A DNA stretch of 64,000 bases, taken from the NCBI GenBank assembly GCA_025774245.1, contig JALGWI010000005.1, forward strand, positions 1-64,000, written 5' to 3'. This DNA comes from a bacterium (GTDB lineage Bacteria; Joyebacterota; Joyebacteria; Joyebacterales; Joyebacteraceae). A model generated the notes under the pieces. It saw nothing but the letters and a program-made list of their open reading frames with translations, made no database searches and was not told where the DNA came from. Position 1 is the stretch's first letter. The number at the start of each line of letters is the position of its first letter. Of this stretch, positions 40,961 through 49,631 are shown one piece after another. The translations under genes and the position numbers were made by a program.

Positions 40961-42868
40961 ATGCCGAGAATCGAATCTCTTCTCTCCGCGCGCCTCTTCC
41001 TCGTCCCGCAGGTCGTCGGCGACAGGATCTTCTTCATGAGCAACCTCGCCGGCCACCTGTCGCTCTACGCGATGGACGTCGGCGGCAGCGTGCCGGAGCC
41101 ACTCCTCCCGCCGCACATCGCCCTCCAGAACCCGCACCTCATGGAGGGGGCGTCGTACATCGTCTTCCCCGCGCTCGACAGGATCCTCGTCATGCTCGAC
41201 CACGACGGCGACGAGATCTACCGTCCCACGTTCGTGCCTCTGGACGGGGGTTTCCCGGAACCGATCCTGACGCAGATCGCGGAAGATCAGCCGGTGCACT
41301 GCGTCGACAGCGACACGGACAGGAACCTCGCGTACCTCCTGGTCGAGTCGCGGACCGAGTCGCTCCACACGTCGTACCGCGCCGACCTCGCGACCGGGAA
41401 GCTGACCGAGCTGGCCCGGAGCACGTACGGCGCGTTTCCCGTGGGCGCGAACGACGCGCACACGAAGACGATCATCATCGACGGGTACAGCGCCGGCGAC
41501 CACGTCGCCTACATCAGGGACGATGCCGAGCCGGACAGGAGGCTGATCCTCGGGACGCCGATCGAGGACCGGAAGCCCGGGGAAGCGGTCCGTCCGACGG
41601 GCGTCTCCGACTGCTTCTTCGTGAACGGCGACGAGGAGATACTCTTCTTCACGTCCCTCTTCGCGGACACCTACGGCCTCGGCACCATGCGGCTCGACGA
41701 GCCCGGCCGCGCGAAGCCGGTCGCGATCGACGGCGTCGCACACGAGGGGATCGGCGAGCTCGTCCACCTCGAGCGCTCGAGAGACGATCTCTACACCGTC
41801 GCCTACAACATCGACGGGTGTTCCTGGCTCTACGAGGGGCGCTTCGAAGCCTCCGCGGGAAGGATGACGCTCGAGCACGTCCTCTGCGGGAAGGGGGAGC
41901 TCTCCCACGGCGTGGTCGACTCGTTCCGCTACGACCGCGCGACCGACAGCTACGCGCTCTCGTTCTCCACGGCGACCTCGCCGACCCAGATCTACACGAT
42001 CGAGGGTCTCGCGCGAGATCGCGTCACTCGCCACACCAGGGAGCGCGTGCTCGGGATTCCCGACGGCGTGCTCTCGTCGGGGGAGGACGCGTCGTTTACC
42101 TCGTTCGACGGTCTCAGGATCTCCGCGCGGCTCTACCTCCCTGCCGAATCGCTCGGGTTCTCGGGGCCGCGGCCCGTCGTCTACTACGTGCACGGCGGTC
42201 CGCAGAGCCAGGAGCGGCCCGATTTCGCCTGGTTCTCGATGCCGCTGATCCAGTTCCTGACGGTGAACGGGTTCGCGGTCTTCGTGCCGAACGTGAGGGG
42301 CTCGGCCGGCTACGGGCTCGAGTACATGAAGCTCGTGGAGCGCGACTGGGGTGGGAAGGACGTGCTCGACCACGTGCACGCGATGACCGAGGTACTGCCG
42401 AACGACGCGCGGCTCGACGCGTCGCGCGCCGGTATCGTCGGGCGCTCCTACGGCGGCTACATGACGCTGACGCAGGCGTCGCGCCATCCCGAGCTGTGGA
42501 GCGCGGCGGTCGACATGTTCGGCCCGTACGACCTCATCGGCTTCGCGGGACGGATCCCCGAGACGTGGAAGCCGTACATGGACATCATCATGGGGAACCC
42601 CGAGACCGACCGGGAGTTCCTCACCGAGCGGTCGCCGAAGACCTACATCCGGAACATCGCGTGCCCGCTCCTCGTAATCCAGGGGAAGAACGACCCGCGC
42701 GTGCTCGAGGTGGAGTCACGCGAGCTCGTCGAGGAGCTCAAGGGGATGGGGAAGGACGTCGATTACCTCATGTTCGAAGACGAGGGCCACGACGTCCTCA
42801 AGCTCGAGAACCGCGTCCGATGCTACGACGCGATCACCGATTTCTTCAGGCGGCACCTCGCGCCCTGA
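40961..42868 (+). CDS. S9-family (prolyl-oligopeptidase-like) serine peptidase
   Basis: 635 residues. An N-terminal beta-propeller (about 10-370) leads into an alpha/beta hydrolase domain. Catalytic Ser is S496 in GRSYGGYM, Asp is D578 in KNDPRV and His is H610 in DEGHDV. YVHGGPQSQ supplies the oxyanion hole. The family includes acylaminoacyl- and dipeptidyl-peptidases. No signal peptide; cytosolic. ATG 40961 follows GAAGGAAGGA; a longer in-frame reading starts in CA-rich sequence and is not conserved. Confidence 0.93.
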   Translation: MPRIESLLSARLFLVPQVVGDRIFFMSNLAGHLSLYAMDVGGSVPEPLLPPHIALQNPHLMEGASYIVFPALDRILVMLDHDGDEIYRPTFVPLDGGFPEPILTQIAEDQPVHCVDSDTDRNLAYLLVESRTESLHTSYRADLATGKLTELARSTYGAFPVGANDAHTKTIIIDGYSAGDHVAYIRDDAEPDRRLILGTPIEDRKPGEAVRPTGVSDCFFVNGDEEILFFTSLFADTYGLGTMRLDEPGRAKPVAIDGVAHEGIGELVHLERSRDDLYTVAYNIDGCSWLYEGRFEASAGRMTLEHVLCGKGELSHGVVDSFRYDRATDSYALSFSTATSPTQIYTIEGLARDRVTRHTRERVLGIPDGVLSSGEDASFTSFDGLRISARLYLPAESLGFSGPRPVVYYVHGGPQSQERPDFAWFSMPLIQFLTVNGFAVFVPNVRGSAGYGLEYMKLVERDWGGKDVLDHVHAMTEVLPNDARLDASRAGIVGRSYGGYMTLTQASRHPELWSAAVDMFGPYDLIGFAGRIPETWKPYMDIIMGNPETDREFLTERSPKTYIRNIACPLLVIQGKNDPRVLEVESRELVEELKGMGKDVDYLMFEDEGHDVLKLENRVRCYDAITDFFRRHLAP

Positions 42869-42930
42869 GGGAACCGCGCCCGCAGCGCGCGCGTGCCGCC
42901 GCGGCGCACTCCGTGCCGGAGGGAGGTTTC

Positions 42931-44751
42931 ATGCTGACGTTCAGGAAGGGGAGCTTTGCGATACCCGCGGGCCGCGTGGCCGCGGCCTGCCTCGTCCCGC
43001 TCGCGTTCGCGCTGGCTCTCGCCGGCTGTGGGACGACCGCGACGGAGACCGAGGAGACCGTCGTCGAGGGCGAGATCGGGAAGAGGCTCGACGAGTACCT
43101 CACGCGCATCACGCCGTTCGGATTCTCGGGCGTGCTCCTCGTGTCCGACGACGGCGAGATCCTGTTGAACAAGGGATACGGCATGGCCGACCGCGCCGCC
43201 GGCGTCGCCAACACGGCCGGAACGGTCATGAGCACGGGCTCGATCACGAAGCAGTTCACGGCCGCCGGCATCATGAAGCTCGAGATGGAGGGGCTGCTCC
43301 ACACCGGGGACACGATCGACGCGTGCGTCGAGGGCGTTCCGGCCGACAAGGCGGGGATCACGCTCCACCACCTCCTCACGCACACCGCGGGCGTGACCGG
43401 CGGGACGGGCCCCGACTACGAGGAGGCCGGCCGCGACGAGACGGTCAGGAAGATCCTCGACGAGCCGCTCTACTTCGAGCCGGGAGCGGGCTTCAGCTAC
43501 TCGAACGCGGGCTACAGCCTGCTGGCGGCGATCATCGAGAAGGTCTCGGGCGTGTCGTACGAGGAGTTTCTGAGGAGCCGGCTCTTCGAGCCGGCCGGCA
43601 TGGAGTTCACCGGCTACCGCCTCCCTGACTGGGACCGGAGGGCGGTCGCGCACTGGTACGTGGGCGAGACCGACAACGGAACGCCGCTCGAGAAGGCGTA
43701 CCCCCAGTGGAACCTGCTCGGGAATGGCGGCATCCTCTCGACGACGAGCGACATGCACAGCTGGTACCTGGCGCTCAAGGGGGCCGACGTCTTCTCCGGG
43801 CCTGCGAAGCAGAAGCTCTGGACGCCGAACGCCCACGACTACGCCTACGGCTGGGACGTCGTCCAGGGGGGCGACCGCGGGATGGTCATCCAGCACGACG
43901 GCGGCAGCACGCTCGGGAACAGCGCCGAGTTCCGCTGGTTCGTCGCCCAGGACGTCCTCGTCATGCTCTTCTGCAATCAGGCGTATGGCGGGAAGCCGCT
44001 GATGTCCGCTGTCCGCGACAAGATCGAGGCGCTCGCGTTCGGCGGCGAGGTCGACCTCCCGCCGGAGACGGTGCCGACCGACCACGCGCTGCTGGAGGAG
44101 CTGGCCGGGAAGTACCGGCTCCACTCACGCGGTGACATCGTCGTCTCGGTCGATGGCGACGTCCTCCGGATGGCGACCTTCGACCAGGAGGCGGTCAACG
44201 CGATGCTCTTCCCCGACGTGACCGCTCCCGGACGATTCCAGGACCTGAACCTCCGGTCGAACGCGCTCGTCGCCGCCGCCGTTCGGGGCGATCCGGAACC
44301 GTTCGAGCGCGAGTTCCTGTCAGAAGGCGTCGCCGAGCGGGTCTTCGCGACGCTGTCGCAGGAGATAGCCGCGTTCGAAGAGCGGACCGGCGGCGCGGCC
44401 ATGATGTCGATGTCGCTCGGCACGATTCCGGGCTTCGAGGAGGGGTTTCTCATGTCCGGCCTGAGGATCCGGACCGACACCGGCGACGAGAAGGTCCTGA
44501 GCTTCGTGTGGAAGGAAGGGCGGATCGTGGGGTTGGACGAGCTCGCCTACGAGGTCGCAGTACCTCTCGCGCAGACGTCCGACGGGACCTTCGTGGGCTA
44601 TCACCTGGTTTTCGGGAAGCCGATCCCGACGGCCTTCGAGCGGGACGACGACGGGAAGGTCGTCGCCCTCCTCATCGGCGATGCCGGGACGCGGGCAGTG
44701 AGGCTGCACACGCATGAACACCACGACGAACACGGCAGCGAGGAACCTTGA
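42931..44751 (+). CDS. class C beta-lactamase-fold serine hydrolase, lipoprotein
   Basis: 606 residues. The lipobox LAGC lies at about residues 28-31. The penicillin-binding fold has the SxxK nucleophile S104/K107 in STGSITKQF and YxN at Y190 in YSNAGYS; the third motif is less clear (QHDGG). Members include D-aminopeptidases and esterases, so calling it a beta-lactamase would be too strong. The C-terminal region (about 380-600) is a separate beta domain. Its last 38 bases overlap the next gene. GGGAGG precedes the ATG. Confidence 0.9.
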   Translation: MLTFRKGSFAIPAGRVAAACLVPLAFALALAGCGTTATETEETVVEGEIGKRLDEYLTRITPFGFSGVLLVSDDGEILLNKGYGMADRAAGVANTAGTVMSTGSITKQFTAAGIMKLEMEGLLHTGDTIDACVEGVPADKAGITLHHLLTHTAGVTGGTGPDYEEAGRDETVRKILDEPLYFEPGAGFSYSNAGYSLLAAIIEKVSGVSYEEFLRSRLFEPAGMEFTGYRLPDWDRRAVAHWYVGETDNGTPLEKAYPQWNLLGNGGILSTTSDMHSWYLALKGADVFSGPAKQKLWTPNAHDYAYGWDVVQGGDRGMVIQHDGGSTLGNSAEFRWFVAQDVLVMLFCNQAYGGKPLMSAVRDKIEALAFGGEVDLPPETVPTDHALLEELAGKYRLHSRGDIVVSVDGDVLRMATFDQEAVNAMLFPDVTAPGRFQDLNLRSNALVAAAVRGDPEPFEREFLSEGVAERVFATLSQEIAAFEERTGGAAMMSMSLGTIPGFEEGFLMSGLRIRTDTGDEKVLSFVWKEGRIVGLDELAYEVAVPLAQTSDGTFVGYHLVFGKPIPTAFERDDDGKVVALLIGDAGTRAVRLHTHEHHDEHGSEEP

Positions 44752-45268
44752 GATCAAGGCCTGGGCCTCCGACTTCGAGCGCCAGCGGGAGAGGGCCGAG
44801 GCCCTGAGTGACTCGGGCCCCGAGCTCCTGCGACAGGACGATACCTTCTTCTGCTGCCCGAACGGGAGGCTCAAGCTCCGCAGGTTGGCAGACGACCACG
44901 GTGAGATCCTCTACTACGAGCGCGCGGATTCGAGCGGCCCGAGCGAGAGCAAGTACTTCCGGGGCGTGACCGAGGATCCGGGCGTAGTCAAGGAGGCGCT
45001 CGGACGGGCCCTCGGCATCAGGGGCACGGTGAAGAAGACGCGCACGGTCTTCCTGGCCGGGCGGACCAGGATCCACTTCGACGAGGTCGAGGGGCTCGGC
45101 CGGTTCATCGAGCTCGAGGTCGTCCTCGCTCCGGGGGAACCGGCGTCCGCCGGCGAGGCCACCGCCCGGAAGCTCATGCGGGCGATCGGCATCGAGGAGA
45201 GCGACCTCGTCGAGACGGCGTACGTCGATCTCATGGAGGAGAGGAACGTCCGGGCGCCGAGGTGGTAG
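44714..45268 (+). CDS. CYTH-domain protein (class IV adenylate cyclase-like)
   Basis: 184 residues of the CYTH/triphosphate-tunnel family. The front NLEIKAWA has the ExK tunnel motif (EIKAR in most members). Later come KKTRTVFLAGRTRIHFDEVEGLGRFIELEVVL with the tunnel's basic and acidic residues. Members cleave triphosphates (thiamine triphosphate, tripolyphosphate) or make cAMP; substrate cannot be assigned. The start codon lies inside the preceding gene, a 38-base overlap. A GNAT gene follows. Confidence 0.88.
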   Translation: MNTTTNTAARNLEIKAWASDFERQRERAEALSDSGPELLRQDDTFFCCPNGRLKLRRLADDHGEILYYERADSSGPSESKYFRGVTEDPGVVKEALGRALGIRGTVKKTRTVFLAGRTRIHFDEVEGLGRFIELEVVLAPGEPASAGEATARKLMRAIGIEESDLVETAYVDLMEERNVRAPRW

Positions 45269-45292
45269 CCGGGCTCGGAAGGAGGCGGGAAC

Positions 45293-46075
45293 GTGGCTTC
45301 CGTCGAGATCCGCGACATGCAGCCGTCGGACGAGTACTACGTCTCGTGCTGCACGCACGTGAACGAGAGTGACGACATCGACGAGGCCGCGGCCGTGCGG
45401 CTCGCGTTCCTCCGCGGGATGCACGACGCGGGGCTCAGGGCGAAGGTGGCGCTCCTCGAAGGCCGGCACGTCGGGTTCCTCTACGTGATGCCGATCGAGG
45501 TCTGCCCGTGGGGACCGCTCGGGAGCGACCTCGCTGCCGTCCCGTGTCTCTTCGTCGTGACGGACGAACAGGGCGCGGGCATCGGGCGCGCGCTCCTCGA
45601 GGCAGGGGAGGGCGAGGCGCGCCGCCAGGGCATGAAGGGCGTCACCCTGCAGGCGCTCCACAGCGACTTCTGGTTCATGCCGGCGTCGTTCTTCGAGAAG
45701 CACGGTTACGAGGAGATCGACCGGCGTGGGCGGTTCGGGCTCCTGTGGAAGCCCTTCGATCCTAAGGCTGTGCCGCCGAGGTTCCTTACGCCTTCCTACA
45801 CGTACGAACCGGTTCCCGGGAAGGCGGTCGTCGACCTCTTCTGGAACGCCTTCTGCGAGACGAGCGCCGTCGAGACGCTGCGCGTGAGGGAGGCGGCGGC
45901 GGAGTTCGGGGACGCCGTGGTTCTGAACGAGTACCCGGCCGAAGACCGGGAGGTTCTGCTGCGGCACCAGATCCCCCGCGCCATCTACGTGAACGGCGAG
46001 GAGATCGGCTGGGGCCACGAGGCGCCCAGGGAGGGTATCCGCGAGGCGATCACGAAGGCGCTCGCGGTCGGGTGA
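45293..46075 (+). CDS. GNAT acetyltransferase fused to YoaP-like domain
   Basis: 260 residues. Residues 1-150 are GNAT, with the acetyl-CoA-binding segment EQGAGIGRALLEAGE and FFEKHGYEEID. Residues about 175-260 match the YoaP extension: a thioredoxin-like strand with FWNAFCETSAV, then RQIPRAIYVNGEEIGWGH-like text, here reading HQIPRAIYVNGEE. The Cys is in position of a thioredoxin-like redox residue but is a single Cys. Function unknown. GTG 45293 follows AAGGAGG. Confidence 0.88.
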   Translation: MASVEIRDMQPSDEYYVSCCTHVNESDDIDEAAAVRLAFLRGMHDAGLRAKVALLEGRHVGFLYVMPIEVCPWGPLGSDLAAVPCLFVVTDEQGAGIGRALLEAGEGEARRQGMKGVTLQALHSDFWFMPASFFEKHGYEEIDRRGRFGLLWKPFDPKAVPPRFLTPSYTYEPVPGKAVVDLFWNAFCETSAVETLRVREAAAEFGDAVVLNEYPAEDREVLLRHQIPRAIYVNGEEIGWGHEAPREGIREAITKALAVG

Positions 46076-46169
46076 GGTCCGGCGTCGCGGTCCCGCGGCC
46101 TCCGGCGTTGCGGTTCTCCGGCCCCACAGCCGTCCCCCGGAACCTCTCCCCGGACGCCGTCGTTCGCTC

Positions 46170-46198
46170 TTGCCTCCCTTGTTTCGGCGCGGTAGACT
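46170..46198 (+). promoter_or_regulatory. sigma70-like promoter of the second GNAT gene
   Basis: TTGCCT (46170-46175), 17-base spacer, TAGACT (46193-46198). Start codon at 46301. Confidence 0.55.
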
Positions 46199-46300
46199 GT
46201 CAGCCTACGATCCCCGGTTCGCCGTTCTATCCCGTACGGCCCTTGCGTCGGGTGGGGCACCCCCGGAGGCACCGCCTCCGCCACCGATGAGGACACCGCG

Positions 46301-47293
46301 ATGCCCGGCATCGACTTCTCCGTCCGACAGATGGTCGAGGGCGACCTTCCGGCCGTGGCCGAGGTCGAGGCCGGCGTCTTCACCGACTGGTATCGGACCT
46401 ACAGGCGCGACCCGGAGCCGCTGCCCGAGCGGACCGTCGCCGAGCTCCGCTACGCCAGCTCGCGCGACCCGCGCGGCAACTTCGTCGCGATCGCCAGCGA
46501 CGGTGCCATGGTGGGCTTCATGTTCTCGAGGTTGTGGGGGAGGGTCGGCTGGATGGGGACGTTCGGCGTGCCCACCCAGCTCCAGGGACTCGGCGTCGGG
46601 AGGGCGCTCGTCGAGCAGACCCTCACGTACCTCCGGAAGAAGGCCACGGTCATCGGTCTCGAGACGATGCCCGAGAGCGGCGCCAACATCGGGCTCTACA
46701 TCAGGACGGGGTTCGTGACGGCCTATCCCACGGTTGTGCTCGAGCTGTCGCTCATTCAGCAGGCGGAGCAACTCAAGGGGGCGAATCCCGACGGCGTCAC
46801 CGTGTGGGACGAGGAGGGGTGGCCGGCGCGGAAGAGGATGCTCGGTGAGATCCGTGAGATCAGCGGGGCGCACCTCCCCGGCCTCGACTACACGGTCGAG
46901 GTCGAGGGCATGCGCGAGCACTCGTTCGGCGAGACGCTCCTCTCGACCGACGCCGCGGGCCGCGTCGACGGGTTCGCCGTCCTTCGCACGGCGCCGTTCA
47001 GGGGAGAGGACACCTCGGGGAGGGTCTACCTCCACATCCTCGCGGTGGGTCCGGGCTCCGACGCCGACCGCGTGATCCAGAGCCTTCTTCGGGGCGTCTG
47101 GGTGCGGGCGACGAAGCTCGGGTTCACGACGGTCGTGACCGGCGTGAACGCCCGCTACCAGCACGCGATCGAGCTGTTGCTCAGCAGAGGTTTCCGGGCC
47201 ATGCGCGCCGCGATCAGGATGGTCGAGCGGACCGCCCCGCCCGAGATCTTCACTCCGAGCAGCGGAATCAACGCGTCGCGGTGGGCGGGGTAG
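46301..47293 (+). CDS. GNAT acetyltransferase, possibly two-domain
   Basis: 330 residues. The first domain (about 1-150) has LQGLGVGRALVEQTLTYL for acetyl-CoA binding. The second half (about 170-310) has a weaker GNAT shape (YLHILAVGPGSDADRVIQSLL and RYQHAIELLLSRGF), so tandem GNAT is likely. No substrate can be assigned. It has its own promoter and is separated from the minus-strand cluster by a terminator. Confidence 0.85.
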   Translation: MPGIDFSVRQMVEGDLPAVAEVEAGVFTDWYRTYRRDPEPLPERTVAELRYASSRDPRGNFVAIASDGAMVGFMFSRLWGRVGWMGTFGVPTQLQGLGVGRALVEQTLTYLRKKATVIGLETMPESGANIGLYIRTGFVTAYPTVVLELSLIQQAEQLKGANPDGVTVWDEEGWPARKRMLGEIREISGAHLPGLDYTVEVEGMREHSFGETLLSTDAAGRVDGFAVLRTAPFRGEDTSGRVYLHILAVGPGSDADRVIQSLLRGVWVRATKLGFTTVVTGVNARYQHAIELLLSRGFRAMRAAIRMVERTAPPEIFTPSSGINASRWAG

Positions 47294-47327
47294 AGGGCCG
47301 CACGCAGAACCGGCGTGAAGAGAGAGA

Positions 47328-47353
47328 GCGGCGGGCCCCTTGGGGTCCGCCGC
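47328..47353. terminator. GC-rich bidirectional terminator
   Basis: GCGGCGGGCCCC / GGGGTCCGCCGC, 12 pairs with one G-T wobble and a tight TT loop, between the convergent GNAT gene and the membrane cluster. TTGGTTT follows on the plus strand. Confidence 0.7.
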
Positions 47354-47406
47354 CTTGGTTTGTCCACGATGCGTCCTGCGACTCACGACCGGCAGCGGCC
47401 GAGCTG

Positions 47407-48042
47407 CTAGTCGATGACGTGAAGGAGATCGGAAAAGAGGAAGTAGAGCCTCCCGATCAGGAGCGAAATACGCGCCATGAGCGTGTAGCCGAACGAGGCG
47501 CCGAAGCTGATCATGATGAAGACGATCCCGACCTTCGCGGCCCACCCGAGGACGCCCTTGTGGGGCTTCGAGAAGTAGAAGTAGAGGATCGTCGTCACGA
47601 CCCCGACCACCAGGACCAGGTTGTTCAGGCTCACCAGGTTGAAGCCGGTCATCGGCAGGAGCGTCGCCTGGAGCTGCGGCACGACGTAGCCCTGGATGTT
47701 GGCCGTGATGCCGAGGCCGGCGCCGACGCCGACGGTGAAGGCGATCGGCCAGCGCGAGAGCCACGCGATCTTCGGGAACCAGCGCGACAGCATGATGACG
47801 CCGAGGGCGGCGGGCACGAGGAGTATCCACCTCTCGAGCCCCGTCTCGGTCATGAACGTCTCGACGAGCATCGGCTCGACGTCGAAGAAGGCGACGTAGA
47901 TGAGCCAGTAGCCGGCCGAGACGCCGACGTACACGTGCTCGGCGAGCTTGTAGAACGGGTTGTCCTTGTAGAGGAACGAGAGGATCGCGAGGGTCAGAAA
48001 CCCCGCGAGCCACGTTCCGATCATGATGCCGAGCGAACCCAT
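47407..48042 (-). CDS. membrane-cluster protein D, multi-helix
   Basis: 211 residues with about six or seven hydrophobic helices: MIGTWLAGFLTLAILSFLY, VYVGVSAGYWLIYVAFF, WILLVPAALGVIMLS, PIAFTVGVGAGLGITANI, NLVLVVGVVTTILYFYF and IVFIMISFGASFGYTLM among them. I recognise no family. The last gene of four in the same direction (34 bases after the next one's stop). The ATG 48042 was chosen because the helices begin there; GGGAGA lies upstream, a weak ribosome site. An in-frame ATG at 48144 gives a charged leader that is unlikely. Function unknown. Confidence 0.75.
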   Translation of the reverse strand: MGSLGIMIGTWLAGFLTLAILSFLYKDNPFYKLAEHVYVGVSAGYWLIYVAFFDVEPMLVETFMTETGLERWILLVPAALGVIMLSRWFPKIAWLSRWPIAFTVGVGAGLGITANIQGYVVPQLQATLLPMTGFNLVSLNNLVLVVGVVTTILYFYFSKPHKGVLGWAAKVGIVFIMISFGASFGYTLMARISLLIGRLYFLFSDLLHVID

Positions 48043-48076
48043 CCCGCTGGTCTCCCGTCGACTGCGCCCCTGCCGC

Positions 48077-48934
48077 TTACGCGGCCCCGCCGGCCGCCTT
48101 CCGCTTCCGCCTCGTGAAGAAGTACCCGAGGTTCCCCATGACAATGAACCCGATCACGAGGAGGTGTCCCCACTCCTGCGCGGGCATTCCCCGCGTCCCG
48201 AGTCCCGGCTGCCCGATCAGGGTCTCGTACTCCGCGGCGCCCTTCAGGCCCCCCACGAGCCCCTCGATCTGACCCGACTGGAGGTACGGGTACGCGTCGG
48301 GCGCCATGACGGCGGTCGTGCCGAAGGTCATCCTCTGGTCGAACCGTGCCTGCGCGTAACGTACCCAGTAGTCGATAACGGCCCCGTGCTCGAACCCGAA
48401 GAGGAGGTCGATGTCCGAGTACGAATGCAGGTCCTTCGTGATGGGCATCTCCCGGATCGGGGTGCCCTGGTAGTCGGTTCCGAAGATGTCCTCGATCTCC
48501 CGGCCCATCGCGATCATCACGGCGATGTAGCCCGGCCGGTATCCGAGGTCGACGTAGTCGACGCCGTACTCGGCGTCGTACTCGGCGGCGATCTGCTCGA
48601 GCGCCGCGTGTCCGAGCGGGAGGCCGATCGCGATGTGGCCGAGCATGACGACCTTCACCTCCTTCTCGAACGCCTGTCTGAGGACCGAGTGGAGCATCGG
48701 CATGAGCTCCGGCGCGGAGGTCGCGTCGAAGTCGATCGAGACCATGAGGTAGTCGCCGGCCTCGAGCGTCTCCACGGACTCGTGGGCGCTGATGACCGGC
48801 GCCGTCGGAGGGATCTCACTACCGACGCTGATGAGGAGGGGGATCGCGACGACCACGCCGAGGATCACAAAGATGATCCTCCGGTCGATGTCGTCCATGA
48901 CCTCCCAGAAACTTCTCTTGCCCCGCTCTTCCAC
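48077..48934 (-). CDS. membrane-cluster protein C, two-helix with large exposed domain
   Basis: 285 residues. One helix near the N terminus (about 20-38), a hydrophilic domain (about 40-250) and one helix near the C terminus (about 256-273), then a basic tail RRKRKAAGG. The exposed domain alternates strands and helices (VVMLGHIAIGLPLGHAALEQ, YVDLGYRPGYIAVMIAMG, MTFGTTAVMAPDAYPYLQ), suggesting a Rossmann-like sheet. No family recognised. Central member of a four-gene operon of unknown function. Confidence 0.75.
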   Translation of the reverse strand: MEERGKRSFWEVMDDIDRRIIFVILGVVVAIPLLISVGSEIPPTAPVISAHESVETLEAGDYLMVSIDFDATSAPELMPMLHSVLRQAFEKEVKVVMLGHIAIGLPLGHAALEQIAAEYDAEYGVDYVDLGYRPGYIAVMIAMGREIEDIFGTDYQGTPIREMPITKDLHSYSDIDLLFGFEHGAVIDYWVRYAQARFDQRMTFGTTAVMAPDAYPYLQSGQIEGLVGGLKGAAEYETLIGQPGLGTRGMPAQEWGHLLVIGFIVMGNLGYFFTRRKRKAAGGAA

Positions 48935-48979
48935 CGAAACGATCCTCCGGCGGCGGCCCCGTTGCCGCCGCGCATCCGA

Positions 48980-49612
48980 CTACGAGAGGTAGCTCCTCTC
49001 GATCCCGAGAATGATCCGAAGCGACATCGAGACCGCGCCGAGCGCGGCCCCGATCTGGATCCCCCGCTTCGCCGCGAGCTGTGGGAACTCCATGATCCAC
49101 TCCTGCGCCCACGGGAAGAACGGCGAGATGGCGGCGCCGATCGGTATCCTGCCGAGCATGACGATCACGGCCGAGACCAGCAGGAGCGTCGCGACCCAGT
49201 TCCTCGCGCGGAAGGCGCGGTACGACGCCGAGGCGATGAAGAACGCGAGGAGCGCGAACATCGTCGCCTGGAGCGGCACGATCGTGTACGTGTAGATGAA
49301 CATGAAGGGCGACTGGATGTGGAACGGGCTTCCGTACTGGACGCGCCCGAGGATGCCGACGACGACCGTAGCGACGAGCCCGACGAGGAGCGCGGCGCTG
49401 TGCCCCCAGCCGCCCTGGGCTCTCGCGACCTTGCGAACGTGCGCGCGGATCAGGCTGTCGACCCCGAGGAGCATCGTGAAGCCGGCGACGATGGCGAACC
49501 AGATGAGGAGCCTCTGCTCGAGCTCGCCGAACGGGGAGTGGGGGACGAAGAACGAGACGACGAGGAAGGTCCCCGTGAGAAACGTGATGATGAGCGGCAC
49601 CGTCCGCTTCAT
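48980..49612 (-). CDS. membrane-cluster protein B, multi-helix
   Basis: 210 residues, about six hydrophobic helices spread evenly, with short polar loops; KVARAQGGWGHSA and SPFHIQSPFMFIYTY stand out as conserved-looking loops. The start is supported by its place 19 bases after the stop of the DUF6754 gene. No family recognised. A helix bundle that may anchor or gate the two exposed-domain partners; this is inference. Confidence 0.75.
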   Translation of the reverse strand: MKRTVPLIITFLTGTFLVVSFFVPHSPFGELEQRLLIWFAIVAGFTMLLGVDSLIRAHVRKVARAQGGWGHSAALLVGLVATVVVGILGRVQYGSPFHIQSPFMFIYTYTIVPLQATMFALLAFFIASASYRAFRARNWVATLLLVSAVIVMLGRIPIGAAISPFFPWAQEWIMEFPQLAAKRGIQIGAALGAVSMSLRIILGIERSYLS

Positions 49613-49631
49613 GGCGCGTCCTCTGACGGCA

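Noticed and set aside
39410-42487. 1025-codon minus-strand ORF
   Set aside because: Same reason: it covers the phosphatase and S9 peptidase genes and has low-complexity composition.
42931-44751. Calling the hydrolase an antibiotic-resistance beta-lactamase
   Set aside because: The fold and S-x-x-K and Y-x-N motifs also occur in peptidases and esterases; there is no evidence for beta-lactam activity.
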